From the NCBI GenBank assembly GCA_038524795.1, contig JBCBIJ010000003.1, positions 248,001 to 312,000 on the forward strand: a DNA stretch of 64,000 bases, given 5' to 3'. Below are positions 19,076-27,759 of the stretch, piece after piece. Source of the DNA: CALBPI01 sp038524795. Lineage in GTDB: Bacteria > Pseudomonadota > Gammaproteobacteria > Steroidobacterales > Woeseiaceae. Under the pieces are notes generated by a model that saw only the letters and a list, made by a program, of their open reading frames with translations, was not told where the DNA came from and made no database searches. The first letter of the stretch is position 1, and each line of letters begins with the position of its first letter. The position numbers and the translations under genes are program-made.

Positions 19076-19863
19076 AGCGGCTCGCGCCGCTGCTGCTCCT
19101 GGCAACGCTCGCCGCTTGCAGCACGTTTGAGGCTGGCGATGGCCCGCCCCGCAGCGACCGTGACGTCACGCCCTCAAGTCGCACACCCAGCCCCGAACCC
19201 CGCAGCCGCTACGGCAATCCGCGCTTTTACGAAGTCGCCGGACAACGCTACTACGTCAGCGACACCGCCAAGGACTACCGCGAACGCGGCGTCGCGAGCT
19301 GGTACGGCCGTAAATTCCATGGCCGCCGTACCTCGTCGGGCGAGGTGTACGACATGCACGCTATGACGGCAGCGCATAAATCCCTGCCGTTACCCACCTG
19401 GGTCCGCGTCACCCATCTGGGTAATGGCCGCTCCATCGTTGTTCGGGTCAACGACCGCGGTCCGTTCGTCGACAATCGCATCATCGACCTGTCCTACGCC
19501 GCGGCGACGGCGCTCGACATGGTTGACGCCGGAACCGCACTGGTCGAGGTGGAAGCCCTCGAATTCGATGCGCCCAAACCGAAATCACCCACCACGGCCA
19601 GCGCCCCGGGCGAACCGCTGTTCATGCAGGTGGGCGCCTTTGCGGAGCGCGGCAACGCGGAGCGGCGCCTGCGGCAACTGGCGGATGCCGGTGTCGAGGA
19701 CGCCTTCCTCGCGCAAGCCGAGACCGACAACGGCGCTGTATTCAGAGTCCGTGTTGGCCCCATCGGCGACGTCGCGAGCTTCGACCGGATCAGCGGCTTG
19801 CTTGCGGACATTGGTATCCGCGATGTTCGCCTCGTCGATGCGGCGACGGCCAGCGCGCAGTAG
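19072..19863 (+). CDS. rlpA: RlpA-like septal-ring lytic transglycosylase, lipoprotein with SPOR domain
   Basis: 263 residues. The signal ends in a lipobox (LLLLATLAAC), so it is an outer-membrane lipoprotein. The double-psi beta-barrel domain lies at about 60-160 (GVASWYGRKFHGRRTSSGE and VRVNDRGPFVDNRIIDLS, with the catalytic Asp). The C-terminal SPOR domain is at about 180-260 (LFMQVGAFAERGNAERRL) and binds denuded glycan at the septum. RlpA removes such strands in Pseudomonas. The start overlaps the mltB stop by four bases. Confidence 0.94.
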   Translation: MKRLAPLLLLATLAACSTFEAGDGPPRSDRDVTPSSRTPSPEPRSRYGNPRFYEVAGQRYYVSDTAKDYRERGVASWYGRKFHGRRTSSGEVYDMHAMTAAHKSLPLPTWVRVTHLGNGRSIVVRVNDRGPFVDNRIIDLSYAAATALDMVDAGTALVEVEALEFDAPKPKSPTTASAPGEPLFMQVGAFAERGNAERRLRQLADAGVEDAFLAQAETDNGAVFRVRVGPIGDVASFDRISGLLADIGIRDVRLVDAATASAQ

Positions 19864-19971
19864 CACCGGAACGGCAGCTTAGCCACACGGTCTCACCTGT
19901 GGTGCTGAGACGATCAGCACGCCGACCAGCCCTGTGAAATAATGCGCGCTTTTCCGCGCCCCACGAGACCC

Positions 19972-21123
19972 ATGACCCAATACGCCACCCGTCTGATCAC
20001 GCTTCTGGCCGGCCTGAGCCTCGCGGCCGCCAGCACCTGGGCCAACCGCATGCCGACACCGGCGCCGCCCGCGCTCAACGCGTCGAGTTATCTCGTCATT
20101 GATGCCGACAGCGGGGCCGCCGTAGCGGCCATGAACCCGGACCTGCAGGTCGAACCCGCAAGCCTGACCAAGCTCATGACGGCCTATGTGGTCTTTAAAG
20201 CGCTCGACGCCGGGCAGATTTCGAGTACAGACCAGGTGCGCATCAGCCAGGAAGCGCACGCGGCCGGCGCCGCGGGCTCCACGATGTTCGCCAAACAGGG
20301 CAGCCGCGTCAGCGTCGAGGATCTGCTGCAGGGCATGATCGTGGTGTCGGGCAACGACGCCAGCGTCGCGCTCGCCGAGCATGTCGCCGGCACAGAGGCC
20401 GTGTTTGCCGACCTGATGAACAGCTTTGCCGGCGAGCTTGGCATGGTCTCCACATCGTTTCGCAACGCGACAGGCCTGCCTGCGGACAACCACTTCACGA
20501 CGGCGCGTGACATGACCGCGCTGGCACGCGCCATCATCAAAGAGTTTCCCGACCAGTACTACCGCTACAGCCAGCAGTCCTACAGCTGGGAAGGCGTGAC
20601 ACAGCCGAACCGCAATCGGCTGTTGGGCAGTGACGGCGTCGACGGCATGAAGACGGGCCGAACCGAGGCCGCGGGATGGTGCCTTGTCTCCTCCGCGCAG
20701 CGCGGCGACATGCGACTGGTCTCGGCAGTCATGGGCACAACCAGCGACCAGAAGCGCACCGACGCGAGTCGCGCGTTGCTCAACTACGGTTTCCGCTTCT
20801 TCGAGACCCGGCGCCTCTACGCGGCCGGGTCCGCGATCGACAGCGCCAAGGTCTGGAAAGGCGATGCCGATGCAGTGCCACTGGGCCTCGCACGGGATCT
20901 GTTTGTCACGGTGCCGCGCGGTGCCTGGGATGAACTCGCGCCGACGCTGACCGTCCGCCGCACGCTCTACGCACCGCTTGAACAAGGCGCCGAAGTTGGC
21001 CGCGTCAGCATAGCGCTCGACGGCGAAGAGCTCACGAGCGCGCCCGTACAACTTCTTGGCGCGGTCGAGCGTGGCGGTCTCTGGAAGCGCATGACCGACG
21101 AAGTGCGGCTCTGGTTCAACTGA
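19972..21123 (+). CDS. dacA: D-alanyl-D-alanine carboxypeptidase (PBP5/6 type)
   Basis: 383 residues from the ATG at 19972, which gives a signal peptide at once; an in-frame ATG at 19942 would add ten residues. It trims the terminal D-Ala of muropeptides in the periplasm. The serine-hydrolase motifs are SLTK (EPASLTKLMTAYVV), SGN (VSGNDASVAL) and KTG (DGMKTGRTEAAGWC). The PBP5 beta-domain follows, and an amphipathic tail ending in MTDEVRLWFN serves as membrane anchor. It closes the elongasome block. Confidence 0.96.
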   Translation: MTQYATRLITLLAGLSLAAASTWANRMPTPAPPALNASSYLVIDADSGAAVAAMNPDLQVEPASLTKLMTAYVVFKALDAGQISSTDQVRISQEAHAAGAAGSTMFAKQGSRVSVEDLLQGMIVVSGNDASVALAEHVAGTEAVFADLMNSFAGELGMVSTSFRNATGLPADNHFTTARDMTALARAIIKEFPDQYYRYSQQSYSWEGVTQPNRNRLLGSDGVDGMKTGRTEAAGWCLVSSAQRGDMRLVSAVMGTTSDQKRTDASRALLNYGFRFFETRRLYAAGSAIDSAKVWKGDADAVPLGLARDLFVTVPRGAWDELAPTLTVRRTLYAPLEQGAEVGRVSIALDGEELTSAPVQLLGAVERGGLWKRMTDEVRLWFN

Positions 21124-21132
21124 GGTCGCGGC

Positions 21133-21990
21133 GTGGCGCAGGCACTCGAACACGCATGGCACGAGGGGCAGCTCAAGCCGCTCGCAGACGTGCATATCTC
21201 GCCACTGGACCGCGGCTACCTGTTTGGCGACGGGATTTACGAAGTACTGCCCGTCTATGACGGCAAGCCGCTCGGCCTCGACAAGCACCTGGCACGACTC
21301 GCGCGCAGCTGTGACGAAATTAGGCTGCCCGTGGGCCGCAGCGCCGAAGACATCAAAGCGGTGATCATGGCCGTCGTCGAAGCCAACGGCGGTGGTGACC
21401 AGTCGGTCTACGTGCAACTGACGCGCGTGGGCCTTGAGGGTCGTGACCACCGATTCCCGGATGCGCCGCAGACGCATCTTTTTGCCATGTCGAGCCGGCT
21501 GGCCCCGATCAACATCGACGCCTATGCGCAGGGTCTTTCGGCCATCGTCTTGCCCGACGAACGCTGGGCGCGGTGCGACATCAAGTCGACGTCGCTGCTT
21601 GCCAATGTGCTGGCCAAGCAGGCGGCCAGCGAGGCGGACGCAGCTGAGGCCATTCTCGAGCGCGATGGCGAGCTCATCGAGGGCGCGACGAGCGCAGTGG
21701 GCTGCGTCACTGATGGCGTTCTGGCGCTGCCCGTGGAAGACGCGCGCGTCTTGCCCAGCGTCACGCGCGCACTGATCGTGGAAGTCGCGGACCGTCGTGG
21801 CATTCCCGTGGAGACACGTCGCATCGAGATGGATGAATGCCGTGCTGCCGACGAAATCGTCGTGATGTCGAGCACCCGTGAGATCATGCCAATCTCGGAC
21901 CTGGACGGCGTACCGGTTGGTGATGGCAAGGCGGGTCCCGTGTGGCGCACGCTGTTCGCGGGTTACCAGGAACTGAAGGCAGACGCATGA
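21133..21990 (+). CDS. dat: D-amino-acid transaminase (class IV PLP aminotransferase)
   Basis: 285 residues, starting at GTG 21133 nine bases after dacA. Class IV folds with this pattern (ISPLDRGYLFGDGIYEVLPVYDG) match D-alanine aminotransferases, which convert D-alanine and 2-oxoglutarate to D-glutamate and pyruvate. The PLP lysine is in CDIKSTSLLANVLAK, and EGATSAVGCVTDGV follows as in the family. Branched-chain transaminase or aminodeoxychorismate lyase is a possible alternative, but the D-AAT pattern and position beside dacA favour D-amino-acid metabolism. Confidence 0.82.
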   Translation: MAQALEHAWHEGQLKPLADVHISPLDRGYLFGDGIYEVLPVYDGKPLGLDKHLARLARSCDEIRLPVGRSAEDIKAVIMAVVEANGGGDQSVYVQLTRVGLEGRDHRFPDAPQTHLFAMSSRLAPINIDAYAQGLSAIVLPDERWARCDIKSTSLLANVLAKQAASEADAAEAILERDGELIEGATSAVGCVTDGVLALPVEDARVLPSVTRALIVEVADRRGIPVETRRIEMDECRAADEIVVMSSTREIMPISDLDGVPVGDGKAGPVWRTLFAGYQELKADA

Positions 21991-22259
21991 GCGACGACGG
22001 CGAAGACACCCTCCTCGAGTTTCCGACCTCCTTTCCCATCAAGGTGATGGGTCGCAACGATGCGGATTTCGAGGCGCACGCCACAGCACTTGTGCGCGCC
22101 CACACGGGCGACAAGGCACCGCTATCGGTTGCTTCTCGTGAGAGCCGCAACGGTAGCTTTCTTTCGGTGACGATTGAGATAACGGCCGAAAGCAAAGCAC
22201 AGCTCGATGCGATCTACGAGGCACTAACGGACGACGAACAGGTCGTCATGGCGTTGTGA
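21987..22259 (+). CDS. ybeD: YbeD-like DUF493 protein
   Basis: 90 residues from ATG 21987, overlapping the dat stop by four bases. The protein has the ferredoxin-like fold of the UPF0250/YbeD group: LLEFPTSFPIKVMGRN at the start and SRESRNGSFLSVTIEI in the middle. Its role is unknown. It lies between D-alanine carboxypeptidase and lipB in many gammaproteobacteria, as here. Confidence 0.92.
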   Translation: MSDDGEDTLLEFPTSFPIKVMGRNDADFEAHATALVRAHTGDKAPLSVASRESRNGSFLSVTIEITAESKAQLDAIYEALTDDEQVVMAL

Positions 22260-22882
22260 ACGAAGCCTACCGCGTCGAGTCGCTGGGGCGGCAGGACTAC
22301 GAGCCACTCTGGCGGCGCATGCAGGCCTACACCGACGAACGCGGGCCTGACGCCACCGACCTGCTCTGGTTCTGCGAACACCCGCCCGTCTTTACGCTGG
22401 GCATGGCGGCCAGCCGCGAACACGTGCTGGCGCCCGGCGACATTCCGCTTGTGCAAATCGACCGTGGCGGCCAGGTCACCTATCACGGACCGGGCCAGCT
22501 CATGATCTACCCCCTCATCAACGTGCGCCGCGCCGGGTTCGGTGTCCGCGCGCTCGTGAGTGCGCTCGAAGACAGCGTGATCGAGCTACTGGCCGACGCG
22601 GGCATCGAGGCCAAGGCGCGTCGCGATGCGCCGGGTGTGTACGTCGAGGGCCGCAAGGTGGCGAGCATCGGCCTGCGTATCCGACGCGGCTGCAGCTATC
22701 ATGGCATGGCACTCAACGTCGACATGGACCTCGAGCCCTTCGCACGCATCAATCCCTGTGGGATGCAGGGCCTCGAAGTGACAGACCTGTCGGGACTGGG
22801 GCTCGACTGGGGCCTCGCCGAGACCGAGCGGCGTATCCAGCCGATCCTCGAGTCCCGACTGCGCCTGCGCGCCGCAGCCTGA
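22256..22882 (+). CDS. lipB: Octanoyl-(acyl carrier protein):protein transferase LipB
   Basis: 208 residues from GTG 22256, which overlaps the ybeD stop (GTGA). LipB moves octanoate from ACP to lipoyl domains, the first step of lipoylation. The acyl-thioester Cys is in RINPCGMQGLEVT and the catalytic Lys in EGRKVASIGLRI. IDRGGQVTYHGPGQLMIYP is the family signature. The glycine cleavage H protein in this window is a likely client. lipA, the usual next gene, is absent here; a kinase gene follows instead. Confidence 0.96.
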   Translation: MNEAYRVESLGRQDYEPLWRRMQAYTDERGPDATDLLWFCEHPPVFTLGMAASREHVLAPGDIPLVQIDRGGQVTYHGPGQLMIYPLINVRRAGFGVRALVSALEDSVIELLADAGIEAKARRDAPGVYVEGRKVASIGLRIRRGCSYHGMALNVDMDLEPFARINPCGMQGLEVTDLSGLGLDWGLAETERRIQPILESRLRLRAAA

Positions 22883-22922
22883 CTCCGGCACGACGCGGCT
22901 GCCTTGACGACAGCTGCAGAAC

Positions 22923-25316
22923 ATGAGGGACTCAGGCCAACAAGAAAAAGAAAAGGGTCTGAGAGTGCTGAACTGGAAAAAGATCACCGAGGCGGCGGAA
23001 CACGCCGGCACGTTACACGCAGACATGCGTGACGAGTTTCTCGCTTCGGCCTGCAACGACTCGGAGCAACTCGCCGCCGCCAACCGCCTTATGGCGCGCA
23101 CCGCGCCCGCGGGATTCATGCGCACCTCGTTGCCCGACGCGGACGACGCGCCCCAGCCCGCGCTCGCCGAGGGCCAGCAGGTGGGACCCTGGCGCATCGA
23201 CACACTCATCGGCCGCGGCGGCATGGGCGAGGTGTACCGCGCGGAACGCGCCGACGGCCGCTACGAACAAACTGTCGCACTCAAGCTCATGCAGGGCGCC
23301 GCCCCCTCGGACAGTTTCGACGCGGAACGACGCCGGCTGGCGCTCATGGAGCACCCAGGCATCGCGCGCATCGTCGACGGCGGGGAAACCGACGATCACC
23401 GGCCCTACATGGCCATGGAGTACGTTGACGGCGCGCCCATCGACGCCTACGTGCGCGACGCGCAACTGGGCCGGTCCGAGCGGCTGGCCTTGTTTCGGCG
23501 CGTCTGCCAAGCCGTCCGCCACGCGCACAACAAACTGATTCTGCACCGCGACCTCAAGAGCCAGAACATCCTCGTGGACAGCCGCGGGCAACCACGGCTC
23601 ATCGATTTCGGGATTGCATCGAGTCTCGAGGATAACGCCGAAGGTGCGGGACCGCTGACCCTGGCCTGGGCTGCGCCGGAACAGCTGCGCGGCGAAGCCC
23701 TTAGTGCGCAAACTGACGTCTTCGCATTGGGCATCCTGCTGCACCTGCTGATCTCGGACATGCGACCGGAGCGAGAACCCGACGGGGGTATGTCGATTCG
23801 CATCAATGACGACGCTGATCTGGCAGCGATCACCCGCCGAGCACTGGCAACGGAACCCGGCGAACGCTACGGCTCGGTTGACGCACTCGCAGAAGACGTG
23901 GGCAACTGGCTCGAAAAGCGCCCGGTGCTCGCACGCGAAGGCGGGCGACTGTATCGCCTCGGCAAGCTCATCAAACGCGCACCTTTGGCAACTGCCCTCG
24001 CCGCAGCCTTCATCGTCGCGCTCACCGGCGGTCTCGCCGCCAGCCTCACATTCGCCGATGCGGCCCGGCAGGAAGCCGAGCGTGCGACGGACGCGCTGGA
24101 GCGCAGGCAATACCAGTGGGAACGGACCGAGGCGACGCTCGCGGCGCAACAGGCCTACTCCGATGTCTTGCAGCGGGCGTTTGGTGGCGACGAAGACTCG
24201 GAGCGGCTGTCCAAGCTCATGATGACGCGCTGGCGTGAGGTCTTCGACAATCGCGATGAGGACCCGAACGCTGCGGCGGCTACAAGTTACGCCATCGGCC
24301 GCAACTTCTATTTCCGACGTGATCTCAAGCGCGCGCTCGAGGTCTTTGATGCCTGGATGCCGACCGGCGCAGGAAACCCTGCGCTGTACGACATCGGCGA
24401 AGAGGTGTACGCACTCATGCTGACCGACGCGGGTCGTGACGCAGAAGCTGAGCCCATTCTGCGCGAGCTCGTCGCGCGCTTCTCCACGGGATATCAAGAG
24501 AGCGAATCCGAGCTGTTCAATTACGCCTTCAAGCTGGCGCGCATCACCAAGGCGGAGGAAGACCTGGCGCTTGCGGAAGAACTGGTGACGAAGCTCATTG
24601 CCAACGACACACAGCCCTTTGAGCTGCTGTTCCACACCAACATGCAGGCGTTCCTGCGCAATGCGCGCGATGACCGCCAGGGCGGTTATGAGTCGTTCAA
24701 GAGAACGCTCCAGCTTTTTGACGAGAACCCGAATCTCGTCGTCTACGGCCGTGACACGGTGCGCTACAACGTCGCATCCATGGAGCTCAGTTTCACCCGT
24801 GATCTGGACCGCGCACAGACCATCGCGCAACAGATCATCGATGAAGATGTGCCCATGAAAGGCGAGAGCAGCGCCGAGGCACGCGCCCGTCTCGTTCTGG
24901 GGCTTGTTGCCATGGAGCGCGGCGACAACGACGTCTCAATCGACGAGCTCAAGCGTGCCGACTCGCTGTTCGAGCAGTACGAGGGCAGCGGCTCGCCCTG
25001 GCATATCAAAGGGCTCGCCGTGCTCGCGGTCGCACAGGCCAACGCGGGCGATGTCGAAGCGGCTGACGCCACGCTCGCGGCGGCACGCGTGCTCGTCGAT
25101 GAGGTGAACGGTTCAGCTACGCGCGGACATCAATTGCTGATGGCTCAGGTGCACGTCGATCTTATCGCGGCGCGTGTGGACGCCGTACCCGCAGACGCGT
25201 TTGCAGACCCCGAGTTTCTTGACGTGGCGCGGGGCGACACGATGCAACTCTATCTGTACCAACGACTCGCGGAAGCTGACCTGGTGCCGCCCCTGCCGAA
25301 GCGCGAGGCCACCTAA
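22923..25316 (+). CDS. Membrane Ser/Thr protein kinase with large C-terminal domain
   Basis: 797 residues from ATG 22923; GTG at 22965 after an AAAAGGG stretch is also plausible. Residues 88-345 form a Hanks-type kinase: glycine loop GRGGMGEVY (97-105), Lys121 in VALKLM, HRDLKSQN with D210 and N215, and DFG at 228-230. The activation segment ends in AWAAPEQL rather than the common YMAPEQ. One membrane helix (about 354-378) follows, then about 420 helical residues without motifs I can name, possibly degenerate TPR-like repeats. The N-terminal 60 residues match the leader seen in kinases paired with ECF sigma factors. Its stop overlaps that of the convergent ECF gene by four bases, which suggests a functional pair. 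Confidence 0.9.
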   Translation: MRDSGQQEKEKGLRVLNWKKITEAAEHAGTLHADMRDEFLASACNDSEQLAAANRLMARTAPAGFMRTSLPDADDAPQPALAEGQQVGPWRIDTLIGRGGMGEVYRAERADGRYEQTVALKLMQGAAPSDSFDAERRRLALMEHPGIARIVDGGETDDHRPYMAMEYVDGAPIDAYVRDAQLGRSERLALFRRVCQAVRHAHNKLILHRDLKSQNILVDSRGQPRLIDFGIASSLEDNAEGAGPLTLAWAAPEQLRGEALSAQTDVFALGILLHLLISDMRPEREPDGGMSIRINDDADLAAITRRALATEPGERYGSVDALAEDVGNWLEKRPVLAREGGRLYRLGKLIKRAPLATALAAAFIVALTGGLAASLTFADAARQEAERATDALERRQYQWERTEATLAAQQAYSDVLQRAFGGDEDSERLSKLMMTRWREVFDNRDEDPNAAAATSYAIGRNFYFRRDLKRALEVFDAWMPTGAGNPALYDIGEEVYALMLTDAGRDAEAEPILRELVARFSTGYQESESELFNYAFKLARITKAEEDLALAEELVTKLIANDTQPFELLFHTNMQAFLRNARDDRQGGYESFKRTLQLFDENPNLVVYGRDTVRYNVASMELSFTRDLDRAQTIAQQIIDEDVPMKGESSAEARARLVLGLVAMERGDNDVSIDELKRADSLFEQYEGSGSPWHIKGLAVLAVAQANAGDVEAADATLAAARVLVDEVNGSATRGHQLLMAQVHVDLIAARVDAVPADAFADPEFLDVARGDTMQLYLYQRLAEADLVPPLPKREAT

Positions 25317-25870
25317 ACGCCCATGCGCGCTGCAAGCCAGGCGCGCGCATCTTTCCAATCGCGACTCACGGTGCGCTCGGACAGGCCGAGCAAGGCCGCA
25401 GTCTCGGGCTCCGTAAGCCCAGCGAAATAGCGCGCGTCCACGACGCGCAGCCAGCGCGGATTCTCTTCGGCCAGCTGTTGCAGCAGGTCGTCGATCACCG
25501 CGATCTGTTCGGGCGTTTCGTCGAAACCCGCCACCCGATCGGCCGCCTCCTCAAAACTCTCGCCGGCCTGACCACCGCCCCGTTTATCCGCCAACTTACG
25601 CCGCGCGTGATCGACGACAACCTGGCGCATCGCAAGGCTCGCGGTGCGCAGAAAGTGTTCCTGTGACTGCCACACGGTCTTGCCACTGAGCTTCAGAAAG
25701 CTCTCGTGCAACACGTCCTCGGTCATCATCGTGTCGCTGAAGCCCGCTCGGCGGCGCCGGTTTCGTGCCAGCGTCAGCAACGACTGGTAGCCCGCCGCTG
25801 CAAGCCCGTCTGCGACGCGCAACTCGTCGTCGCCGTAACCGCCGATGTCACCGGGCTCGGGCTGACTCAT
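25313..25870 (-). CDS. ECF sigma factor of the kinase-associated type
   Basis: 185 residues from ATG 25870 (MSQPEPGDIGG); the open frame continues upstream without similarity. Region 2 is at about 30-90: TEDVLHESFLKL (50-61) corresponds to the sigma 2.2 helix and VVVDHARRKLADKRG to the DNA-contact region. Region 4 is at about 125-182: GLTEPETAALLGLSERTVSRDWKDARAWL. This pattern fits the ECF subfamily that lies next to Ser/Thr kinases and has no anti-sigma factor. For one relative, EcfP of Vibrio, phosphorylation of a threonine in region 2 by PknT is needed for activity. The adjacent kinase suggests similar control here. T47, T50 and S45 are near the equivalent site. Confidence 0.88.
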   Translation of the reverse strand: MSQPEPGDIGGYGDDELRVADGLAAAGYQSLLTLARNRRRRAGFSDTMMTEDVLHESFLKLSGKTVWQSQEHFLRTASLAMRQVVVDHARRKLADKRGGGQAGESFEEAADRVAGFDETPEQIAVIDDLLQQLAEENPRWLRVVDARYFAGLTEPETAALLGLSERTVSRDWKDARAWLAARMGV

Positions 25871-25895
25871 GGCGTTTCGTGTCGGTTCATAGGCT

Positions 25896-26567
25896 TCAGG
25901 ATGCGACAGTTGCGCGCAGTGTCGCAAGACGTTCCGGTGTGCCGACGTCGTACCAGTGCGACCCCACGTCAAAGGCACCCAGTTCGCCTGCATCGGCGGC
26001 AGCGCGCAGCAGGGGCACGACCGAGAATCGACCGTCTTCGCAGTCCGAAAAGAACGCCGGCGAGTAGCACGCGATTCCCGAGAAGGTCTGCATGGCATCG
26101 CCCGCGTTGTGCGCACGCTTGTCCACTTGCGAAAAATCACCGCCATCGCGGTATTCGGGATTCGGGGTCAGTCCGATCGCCGCCTCGGTGCCGTCGAGCC
26201 TTGCGGCAGCGCCCGAGGCGAAGTCAAAGTCCGTAAAGATGTCGGCGTTAACCACCCAGAACGGCGCGTCCTCCAACAACGGCAGCGCCCGCACGATCGC
26301 ACCGCCCGTATCGAGCGTGGGAAAGCCTTCGGGGCTATAGAGCGCGCGCAGACCGAAGCGCGCGCCATCACCCACGTGGTCGACAATCCGTTCACCGAGC
26401 CAGCCCAGATTGATCACCACGCGTGTCACGCCGGCAGCGGCCAGGGCACGCAGATGGCGGCCGACCAGCGTCTCGCCACCCACCTCAACAAGCGGCTTGG
26501 GCAGCGTATCGGTCAGGGGGCGCAGTCGCTCGCCGCGCCCAGCGCAAAGCAGCAATGCCGACGTCAT
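25896..26567 (-). CDS. murU: N-acetylmuramate-1-phosphate uridylyltransferase MurU
   Basis: 223 residues. MurU makes UDP-MurNAc from MurNAc-1-phosphate and UTP in the anhydromuropeptide recycling route that bypasses de novo synthesis and fosfomycin. The nucleotidyltransferase signature is LLCAGRGERLRPLTDTLPKPLVEVGG at the start, with the catalytic metal site in WVVNADIFTDFDF. The start overlaps the amgK stop by four bases, the usual arrangement of the recycling pair. Confidence 0.92.
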   Translation of the reverse strand: MTSALLLCAGRGERLRPLTDTLPKPLVEVGGETLVGRHLRALAAAGVTRVVINLGWLGERIVDHVGDGARFGLRALYSPEGFPTLDTGGAIVRALPLLEDAPFWVVNADIFTDFDFASGAAARLDGTEAAIGLTPNPEYRDGGDFSQVDKRAHNAGDAMQTFSGIACYSPAFFSDCEDGRFSVVPLLRAAADAGELGAFDVGSHWYDVGTPERLATLRATVAS

Positions 26568-27613
26568 TGCGACAGCGCCGGCAGGCAGCGGGTCTCGATG
26601 AGATCAATCAGCCAGTCGAGCTCGGGATAGGACCCCGAAAGCTGGGTGATGTAGCCCAGTGTGCGCGGCACGTCCTCAAGGAAATGCCATTTGCCATCGC
26701 GGTGACCCAGGCGTGCGAAAATGCCCGCCGCCTTGAGCTGGCGCTGCACGCCGCTCAGGAAAAACCAGCGCAAATTCTGCGCCTGCGACTGCGTCGCGGC
26801 CATCGGCGCATCATCGAACCAGCGCACCGCCCAATCAGTAACCTGCTCGATGGGCCACTCGATATAGCAATCGCGCAGCAGCGACACGAGGTCGTAGGTG
26901 AACGCGCCTCGCACAGCGTCCTGGAAGTCGATGATCCAAAGCCCGAGATCGGAGTCGAGCATAAGATTTCGCGAATGGTAGTCGCGGTGCACTGCGGTCT
27001 GAGGCTGTTGCAACGCATTGGCCACGAGTCGGTCCGTGAGCTGCGACCATTCGCGCTGGTCGTCAGCGCCCCACTCTAGGCCCAGGTGCTTCGCACAGAG
27101 CCAGTCGCTAAACAGCGCCATCTCGCGGCGCAGAAGCGCCTCATCATAGGGGGGCAGCGTGTCCGCAAAATCGGCCCCGCGTGACTGCAACCGGTGCAGC
27201 CAGTCACCGGCCTGCGCGTACAGCGCATCGGCGAGTTCGGGCGCGGCTTCGAGCTGCGGCAAGAGCGCCTGACTGCCGAGATCCGAGAGCAGCAGAAAGC
27301 CCTGCTCGACGTCATCGGCAAGTATCTCGGGCACCGGCAGTCCCAGCGCGGCAAAACCCTGCGCCACGTGCAGGAACGGACGACAGTCTTCCTGCGGCGG
27401 CGGTGCGTCCATCACGATCAGCGAGTCATGCTTCGGGTACGGCCAGGCAGTGCCGCCCGGCGTCACACGCAGGTAACGTCGGAAACTCGCATCCTCGGAA
27501 GCCGCTTCGAGGGTTGCCGCAGCTAAGCCCAGCGACGACAGCCACGCGGCCATCGCTTGCTCTCGTGACGCGCCGTCGCCGACGGTCGCGGTATCGTTAC
27601 CGGATTGTCTGGC
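26564..27613 (-). CDS. amgK: N-acetylmuramate/N-acetylglucosamine kinase AmgK
   Basis: An aminoglycoside-phosphotransferase-fold kinase of about 350 residues that phosphorylates MurNAc at C1 for MurU. Visible motifs are ASFRRYLRV near the N-terminus, the catalytic loop VHRDYHSRNLMLD and the DFG-equivalent IIDFQDAVRG. ELDWLIDLIETRCLPAL ends the protein. The start is uncertain: the open frame reaches 27703, but similarity begins near AAWLSSLGLAAATLEAA. I place it near the GTG giving VARQSG; later starts remain possible. It is divergent from lptD. Confidence 0.88.
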   Translation of the reverse strand, partial: ARQSGNDTATVGDGASREQAMAAWLSSLGLAAATLEAASEDASFRRYLRVTPGGTAWPYPKHDSLIVMDAPPPQEDCRPFLHVAQGFAALGLPVPEILADDVEQGFLLLSDLGSQALLPQLEAAPELADALYAQAGDWLHRLQSRGADFADTLPPYDEALLRREMALFSDWLCAKHLGLEWGADDQREWSQLTDRLVANALQQPQTAVHRDYHSRNLMLDSDLGLWIIDFQDAVRGAFTYDLVSLLRDCYIEWPIEQVTDWAVRWFDDAPMAATQSQAQNLRWFFLSGVQRQLKAAGIFARLGHRDGKWHFLEDVPRTLGYITQLSGSYPELDWLIDLIETRCLPALSQ

Positions 27614-27759
27614 CACAAGTACCTCAGGGTTGGCCGCAACAGGCGCGGATACTACCGCGCGACAGCCGCCCGGGCACGGCAAGACCCTGTGCGGACAATG
27701 CATTACACTGCCGCGGATCGCTCCTGACTGGCTATTCCGTCATCACCGATTCGCCTCAC

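Noticed and set aside
23013..24830. Long open frame (about 600 codons) on the minus strand opposite the kinase gene
   Set aside because: GC-rich codon use leaves the opposite frame open. The protein has no recognisable domain, while the plus strand encodes an intact kinase.
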